Shown one piece after another: positions 59,704-64,000 of a stretch of DNA of 64,000 nt. The notes beneath the pieces were generated by a model, which was not told where the DNA came from, ran no database searches, and saw only the letters and a list, made by a program, of their open reading frames with translations. The stretch comes from Streptomyces fradiae ATCC 10745 = DSM 40063 (GTDB lineage: Bacteria; Actinomycetota; Actinomycetes; Streptomycetales; Streptomycetaceae): assembly GCF_008704425.1 (NCBI RefSeq), contig NZ_CP023696.1, positions 5,930,501 to 5,994,500 of the forward strand. The letters are read 5' to 3'. The position numbers and the translations under genes were made by a program. Each line of letters opens with the position of its first letter. Position 1 is the stretch's first letter.

Positions 59704-60858
59704 GTGACGGACGGAGCAGTTAACAAGGCCGCGCACGTGCTCGTGGCGGCCGACAAGTTCAAGGGGTCCCTCACGGCCGCGCAGGTCGCGGAGCGGGTCA
59801 CGGCGGGGCTGCGGCAGGTGGTGCCCGGTCTCCGCGTGGAGGCCCTGCCCGTCGCCGACGGCGGGGACGGCACGGTGGCGGCCGCGGTGGCCGCCGGATT
59901 CGAACGCCGCGAGGTCCCGGTCACCGGCCCGCTCGGCGAGACCGTCACGGCGGCCTTCGCGCTGCGCGGGGGCACGGCGGTCGTGGAGATGGCCGAGGCG
60001 TCCGGCCTGCGGCTGCTGCCCGGTGGCGTCCCCGCGCCCCTGACGGCCACCACGTACGGCACCGGCGAGCTGCTGCGCGCCGCGCTGGACGCGGGGGCCC
60101 GCACCGTCGTCCTCGGGGTGGGCGGCAGCGCCACCACGGACGGCGGCGCCGGGATGCTCGCCGCGCTCGGCGCGCGGTTCCTCGACGCGCACGGCGAGCC
60201 GGTCGGCCCCGGCGGCGGTGGGCTGCGCGCCCTCGCGACGGCCGACCTGTCGGGCCTGGACCCGCGCTTCGCCGACGTGGAGCTGGTGCTGGCGAGCGAC
60301 GTGGACAACCCCCTGACCGGCCCGCAGGGCGCCCCCGCGGTGTTCGGGCCGCAGAAGGGGGCGGGCCCGCGCGACGTGGAGGTCCTGGACGCGGCCCTCA
60401 CGCGGTACGTGGCGGTGCTCGTCGAGGCCGTGGGCCCGCGCGCCGCCGAGGCGGCGGGCTCGGCGGGCGCGGGCGGGGCGGGCGGCGTCGGCTACGGGGC
60501 GCTGGTCGGGCTCGGCGCGGTCTTCCGGCCCGGCATCGAGCTGATGCTGGACCTCCTGGGCTTCCGCGAGGCGCTCGGCCGGGCCACGCTGGTGATCACC
60601 GGCGAGGGCTCCCTGGACGAGCAGACCCTGCACGGCAAGGCCCCCGCGGGGGTCGCCGCGGCGGCCCGCGCGGCCGGGGTGGAGGTCGTCGCCGTCTGCG
60701 GCCGACTGGAGCTGACGCCGCAGGCCCTCCGGCGGGCGGGCATCAGCCGCGCCTACCCGCTGACGGACCTGGAGCCGGATCCGGCCCGGTGCGTCGCGCT
60801 GGCGGGCCCGCTCCTGGAGCGCGCCGCGGCGGCCCTCGCCCGCGACCTCCTCGCCTGA
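59704..60858 (+). CDS. glxK: Glycerate kinase (GlxK/GarK type)
   Basis: 384 residues. AADKFKGSLTAAQVAERV, PVADGGDGTVAA, GVGGSATTDGGAGMLAALGA, ASDVDNPLTGPQGA and VITGEGSLDEQTLHGKAP are the conserved segments of glycerate kinase type 1. It phosphorylates D-glycerate to 2-phosphoglycerate at the end of glyoxylate and sugar-acid catabolism. GTG at 59704. A Gly/Ala insertion (AAGSAGAGGAGG) is local low complexity. No glyoxylate carboligase is nearby. Confidence 0.94.
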   Translation: MTDGAVNKAAHVLVAADKFKGSLTAAQVAERVTAGLRQVVPGLRVEALPVADGGDGTVAAAVAAGFERREVPVTGPLGETVTAAFALRGGTAVVEMAEASGLRLLPGGVPAPLTATTYGTGELLRAALDAGARTVVLGVGGSATTDGGAGMLAALGARFLDAHGEPVGPGGGGLRALATADLSGLDPRFADVELVLASDVDNPLTGPQGAPAVFGPQKGAGPRDVEVLDAALTRYVAVLVEAVGPRAAEAAGSAGAGGAGGVGYGALVGLGAVFRPGIELMLDLLGFREALGRATLVITGEGSLDEQTLHGKAPAGVAAAARAAGVEVVAVCGRLELTPQALRRAGISRAYPLTDLEPDPARCVALAGPLLERAAAALARDLLA

Positions 60859-61538
60859 CAGGCCGCCGCGCGAGCCGCCCCGTGCGGCCCGCGCGGCCCC
60901 CGCCCGGCGCAAGCGGCCCGGCGGCGCCACCCCGCCCACCCCGTGCGGCCCGCGCCGCCCTCGTCCGGCGCAAGCGGCCCGGCGGCGCCACCCCGCCCAC
61001 CCCGTGCGGCCCGCGCCGCCCTCGTCCGGCGCGCGCGGCCCGGCGGCGCCCCCCTGTCCGCCCGCGCCACCCCGTCCGCCGGCACCGGCCCACCCGGGCT
61101 CCGTGGGCCCGTCCGCCCGCACCGGCCCACCTGGGCTCCACGGCCCGTCCGCCCGCACCGGCCCGTCCGCCCGCGTCGGCCTTGCCGGGACCCGCCGCCG
61201 GGATACCCTCCCCGCCGGCCTCCGGACCGCCCGGACGGGACCACGCCCCCGCGGGGACCCCGCGGACCACGCCGCCGCGGGGACCCCGCGCCTGCCGGGC
61301 CCCTGCGCCGACCGGGACCCCGCCCCCGCCGGAGCCCCGCGCAGACCGGAGCCCCGCGCAAACCGGGGTCCCGCGCAAACCGGGGTCCCGCGCCGGCCCG
61401 GCCAGGCCGCCCCCTGGCCGGGCCGGGGCGCCGGGCCAGGGCGGCCCCCGGCCCGGCGCCCGGGGGTTCACCGGGCCGCCGGGCCCCGCGGGACGGTCCG
61501 GACATCCGCGCGCAACACGGCGCTGCGATGATCCGCCC
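60859..61538. repeat. Tandem-repeat spacer with 61-bp units
   Basis: 680 bases. From about 60,879 to 61,060 a 61-base unit (starting CCGTGCGGCCCGCGC) occurs three times, the last diverging. At 61,080-61,180 a CCGTCCGCCCGCACCGGCCC unit repeats, and near 61,335-61,395 an approximately 18-base CCCCGCGCAAACCGGGGT-type unit repeats four times. Frames are open only because the repeats lack stops. No gene called. Confidence 0.75.
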
Positions 61539-62078
61539 ATGGACCTGGACCCCGGCACCCTCCGCATCGACCTCCTCGACGGCCCCGGCGTGCGGGCCGC
61601 CGCCGACGGCCTCGGCGCGCTCCTGGCGGACGCCGTGCGCGACGGGGCGTCCGTCGGCTTCCTCGCCCCGCTCGGCGACGCCGAGGCGGCCGGCTGGTGG
61701 CGGGACGCCGCCGCGCAGGCCGAGGCGGGCGTACGGACGGTGTGGGCCGCCCACGGGGCCGGCGGCGCCCTCCTGGGCGCCGTGACCCTCGTACGGGCCA
61801 CCGCGCCGAACCAGCGGCACCGGGGCGACATCGCCAAGCTCCTGGTGCACACCTCCGCGCGGGGGCGCGGGCTCGGGCGGGCGCTGCTGGCCGCCGCCGA
61901 GGAGGGCGCGGCCGGGCTCGGGCTGACCCTGCTGGTGCTCGACACCGAGACCGGCAGCCCCGCCGAGCACCTGTACCGCTCCGCCGGCTGGACCAGGGCC
62001 GGCACGATCCCCGGCTACGCCGCCGACCCGGCGGGACGGCCCCGCCCCACCACGTACTACTACAAGACCCTGGCCTGA
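61539..62078 (+). CDS. GNAT-family N-acetyltransferase
   Basis: 179 residues. Acetyl-CoA binding motif RGRGLGRALLAAAEEGA with the preceding beta strand IAKLLVHTSA, and LLVLDTETGSPAEHLYRSAGWTRAG typical of single-domain GNATs. YYYKTL at the C terminus is also common in the group. Substrate unknown. ATG at 61539; the upstream repeat spacer holds no ribosome site of note. It is followed by the strong terminator before pssA. Confidence 0.9.
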   Translation: MDLDPGTLRIDLLDGPGVRAAADGLGALLADAVRDGASVGFLAPLGDAEAAGWWRDAAAQAEAGVRTVWAAHGAGGALLGAVTLVRATAPNQRHRGDIAKLLVHTSARGRGLGRALLAAAEEGAAGLGLTLLVLDTETGSPAEHLYRSAGWTRAGTIPGYAADPAGRPRPTTYYYKTLA

Positions 62079-62148
62079 CGGCGGACGGAAGGCCCGGACA
62101 CGAGAGAGGGGCCCCGGACACGAGAGGCGCCCGGACACGGCTGGCCCG

Positions 62149-62197
62149 GACACGAGAGGGGCCCGGACGCGTCACGCGTCCGGGCCCCTCTCGTGTC
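62149..62197. terminator. Strong bidirectional terminator, 23-bp perfect inverted repeat
   Basis: Arms 62149-62171 and 62175-62197 are perfectly complementary with a three-base TCA loop. It lies between the convergent GNAT and pssA genes. To its left, three more partial copies of the GGCCCGGACACGAGAG element occur, as if one arm had been duplicated. Confidence 0.9.
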
Positions 62198-62204
62198 ATC
62201 CGCC

Positions 62205-63089
62205 CTACGGCAGCTGCGCCGCCCGCGCCTCCCGGCTCTCGCGCCGGTTGTCGCGGAAGGTGTTCACCCGCCGCGCGGTCGCGAAGAGCGGGATCACCGC
62301 GCCCAGCACCACCTGGAGCGCGCAGCCGGTCTGGAGCAGGAGCTGGCCGCCGGGCGCGTCGAACGCCCACGCGGCGAGCAGCCCCATCGCCGCGACGATC
62401 CAGCTCAGCATGGCCACGGCCAGGGCGCCCCGCGGCTTGGGGTACTCGACGCGGCTCACCATCAGCCACGCCGTGCCCACGATCGCCAGCAGCGTCGGGA
62501 TGAACGGCAGCTCCAGCAGCACGATCGACACGACCGTCAGCGCGCCGAACGGGCTCGGCATGCCCTGGAACATCCCGTCCTTCATCGTGACGACCGAGAA
62601 TCTCGCCAGTCGCATCACGACGGCGAGCAGCACCACGATGGCGGCCACCGCGGACACCCGCTGGTGCGCGTCGTCCGCGACCATCCCGTACACGAGGACG
62701 AAGTACGCCGGGGCCAGACCGAAGCTGATCAGGTCCGACAGGTTGTCCAGCTCGGCGCCCATCGGGGACGAGCGGAGCTTGCGCGCGACGAGCCCGTCGA
62801 ACAGGTCGAAGATCGCCGCGCAGAGCATCAGGATCACGGCCGTCGCGGCGGAGTGCCGCGCCATGCCGGTCTCCTCGCTCCCCGTGAGGTGCGGGATGAG
62901 GATGCCGGTGGTGGTGAAGTACACCGCCATGAAGCCGCACGTGGCGTTGCCCAGCGTGAGGGTGTCCGCTATCGACAGGCGGAGGGACAGGGGCATCTCC
63001 TCCTGCTCCTCCGCGGGGGCGGCGCCGGGGGCGTCCGCCTCGCCGTCGGCGACCCAGCCGGCGGGCCGCTCCGGGTCAATCACGGTCAA
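62205..63089 (-). CDS. pssA: CDP-diacylglycerol--serine O-phosphatidyltransferase
   Basis: 294 residues. CDP-alcohol phosphatidyltransferase motif DLFDGLVARKLRSSPMGAEL followed by DNLSD, with the full D-x2-DG-x2-AR-x8-G-x3-D-x3-D pattern, and seven or eight transmembrane helices. It makes phosphatidylserine, which the upstream Psd decarboxylates. A TTG at 63089 with GGGGGTGA upstream is the best start; GTG at 63083 is possible. Either overlaps the psd end, so the two genes are translationally coupled. An acidic N-terminal extension (about 35 residues) precedes the first helix. Confidence 0.94.
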   Translation of the reverse strand: MTVIDPERPAGWVADGEADAPGAAPAEEQEEMPLSLRLSIADTLTLGNATCGFMAVYFTTTGILIPHLTGSEETGMARHSAATAVILMLCAAIFDLFDGLVARKLRSSPMGAELDNLSDLISFGLAPAYFVLVYGMVADDAHQRVSAVAAIVVLLAVVMRLARFSVVTMKDGMFQGMPSPFGALTVVSIVLLELPFIPTLLAIVGTAWLMVSRVEYPKPRGALAVAMLSWIVAAMGLLAAWAFDAPGGQLLLQTGCALQVVLGAVIPLFATARRVNTFRDNRRESREARAAQLP

Positions 63090-63732
63090 TGCGAGTCACC
63101 CCCGCGGTCGTGGTCTGACCGACCTCGACGGCGACGTCCACACCTTCCGGGAGGTAGATGTCGACCCGCGAGCCGAAGCGGATCAGACCGATCCGGTCGC
63201 CCTGCTCGACCTTGGCGCCCTGCGCCAGGTACGGCACGATGCGCCGGGCCACGGCGCCGGCGATCTGCACCATCTCGATGTCGCCGAGCTCGGTGTCGAA
63301 GTGCCAGACGACGCGCTCGTTGTTCTCGCTCTCCTTGTTGAACGCCGGCACGAAGCCGCCCGGCACGTGCTCCACGGACGTCACGGTGCCGGCCATCGGG
63401 GCGCGGTTGACGTGGACGTTCAGCGGGCTCATGAAGATGGCGACGCGGGTGCGCCCGTCCTTCCACGGCATGATGCTCTGCACCACGCCGTCGGCGGGCG
63501 AGATGACCCTGCCCTGCGCGATCTCGCGCTCGGGGTCGCGGAAGAACCACAGCATGCCGGCCGCGAGCGCGGTGGCCGGGACGGCGAGCGCCGCGGCCCG
63601 CCGGGAGCGGCGGGCGCGGACGAGGCTGGCTGCTGCGGTGGCGACGGTCGGCAGAAGCCACGGCGACGCTCCGCGCGCGAGGCGAACTCCGGCGAGGCCG
63701 GCGCGAGGTGCAGAGGTTTGGCTGTGGGGCAT
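63076..63732 (-). CDS. psd: Phosphatidylserine decarboxylase
   Basis: 218 residues, the short archaeal-type class. One hydrophobic N-terminal helix (LAVPATALAAGMLWFFRDPE) precedes the catalytic region: ISPADGVVQ, FMSPLNVHVNRAP, and the self-cleavage site in LIRFGSRVD, where Ser becomes the pyruvoyl group. It converts phosphatidylserine to phosphatidylethanolamine. ATG at 63732. pssA overlaps its 3' end. Confidence 0.95.
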   Translation of the reverse strand: MPHSQTSAPRAGLAGVRLARGASPWLLPTVATAAASLVRARRSRRAAALAVPATALAAGMLWFFRDPEREIAQGRVISPADGVVQSIMPWKDGRTRVAIFMSPLNVHVNRAPMAGTVTSVEHVPGGFVPAFNKESENNERVVWHFDTELGDIEMVQIAGAVARRIVPYLAQGAKVEQGDRIGLIRFGSRVDIYLPEGVDVAVEVGQTTTAGVTRIDRD

Positions 63733-63801
63733 GGATGACCTTCGTAGCGGATGGTGCCGCGTTCGGGAACGGGGGACGGCGGCGTTTCGGCGATGCTATC
63801 G

Positions 63802-63816
63802 GTTGCGGGCCGCAAC
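63802..63816. promoter_or_regulatory. Palindrome upstream of psd
   Basis: Seven-base perfect arms GTTGCGG and CCGCAAC around one G, 70 bases upstream of the psd start. Possibly an operator of the psd-pssA operon. Confidence 0.4.
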
Positions 63817-63840
63817 TGGGCAAGCCAGAAGCCGAGTCGA

Positions 63841-63882
63841 CGGCCGGAAGAAGATGACTGGATGTGATCTTCTTCGCGGCCG
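63841..63882 (-). terminator. Hairpin after the acyl-CoA dehydrogenase gene
   Basis: Arms CGGCCGGAAGAAGAT (63841-63855) and ATCTTCTTCGCGGCCG (63867-63882), complementary with one bulge, loop of 11 bases. It follows the dehydrogenase stop by 20 bases on the minus strand. Confidence 0.7.
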
Positions 63883-63902
63883 AATCATCCCAAGCCCGAC
63901 AA

Positions 63903-64000
63903 TCAGCCCTGGAACCGGTACTCCTCGAGCAGGCGACGCCCGATGATCATCTTCTGGATCTCGGCGGTGCCTTCACCGATGAGCAGCATCGGGGCCTCCC
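63903..64000 (-). CDS. Acyl-CoA dehydrogenase, C-terminal end (partial)
   Basis: Only the last 31 residues are inside the window: MLLIGEGTAEIQKMIIGRRL and a short LLEEYRFQG-type tail. The GEGTAEIQ motif is the conserved C-terminal FAD-binding segment of acyl-CoA dehydrogenases. In Streptomyces genomes a dehydrogenase of the ethylmalonyl-CoA pathway (methylsuccinyl-CoA dehydrogenase) sits beside psd and pssA, so this is a plausible identity, but the visible part cannot separate it from other family members. Confidence 0.85.
   Translation of the reverse strand, partial: EAPMLLIGEGTAEIQKMIIGRRLLEEYRFQG

Noticed and set aside
60943..61785. Plus-strand frames through the tandem-repeat spacer into the GNAT gene
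   Set aside because: Repeats lack stops and thus stay open; GNAT homology begins at 61539.

Overview
This window is a high-GC actinobacterial chromosome segment, almost certainly Streptomyces. The signs are extreme third-position GC, GTG/TTG starts, ATGA/GTGA gene overlaps, an AfsR-type SARP regulator, lipobox proteins, and a pssA-psd-acyl-CoA dehydrogenase order that I recall from Streptomyces genomes. No tRNA, rRNA, insertion sequence, phage gene or CRISPR array was seen.

Left part (1-16,017): a compact biosynthetic gene cluster. On the minus strand a bimodular NRPS (C-A-PCP-C-A-PCP-TE) is followed after one base by an FAD monooxygenase, then with an ATGA overlap by a short-chain dehydrogenase, and after a gap by a flavin reductase that runs off the window. 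Upstream lie an AfsR-like SARP, a divergent 14-TM exporter and a LysR regulator. By eye the first A domain carries the serine code (DVWHFSLVDK) and the second a divergent proline-type code (DVQMCSHAAK). Acyl-Ser-Pro NRPS plus FAD monooxygenase is the hallmark of bacterial pyrrolizidine alkaloid and brabantamide-type clusters (PxaA/PxaB, LgnB/LgnC, BraB/BraC). This is the best candidate for an undescribed system here. Its SDR has Gln in place of the catalytic Lys.

Middle part (16,018-46,718): a 1.6 kb stretch without a convincing gene, then mostly housekeeping and catabolic genes. These include a PcaD-PcaC fusion that lacks the nucleophilic Ser of its hydrolase half, exonuclease III, a CocE-like peptidase, an L,D-transpeptidase and gamma-glutamyltransferase. 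A four-gene operon (beta-ureidopropionase, aminotransferase, dihydropyrimidinase, luciferase-like oxidoreductase) probably degrades pyrimidines. A SulP transporter faces a MerR regulator across an intergenic region with a clear MerR-type operator. Next come a spermidine synthase-like protein, RNase J, DUF2945 and HU-like small proteins, GNAT, amidase, inositol monophosphatase-like, phytoene desaturase-like, macrodomain and NAD(P)H oxidoreductase genes.

Right part (46,819-64,000): an ArsR repressor and ArsO-like flavin monooxygenase sharing a 12-bp promoter motif; the lutABC lactate oxidation operon; a TetR/FMN-reductase divergon with two copies of a palindromic operator; a DNA alkylation repair pair (AdaA-AlkA fusion and Ogt); a sirtuin; an orphan VapB-like protein; a frameshifted membrane protein behind a Nudix hydrolase; a BCCT transporter; glycerate kinase; and a GNAT. 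After a 23-bp perfect inverted-repeat terminator come pssA, psd and the 3' end of an acyl-CoA dehydrogenase gene. Several intergenic regions hold GC-rich tandem repeats.
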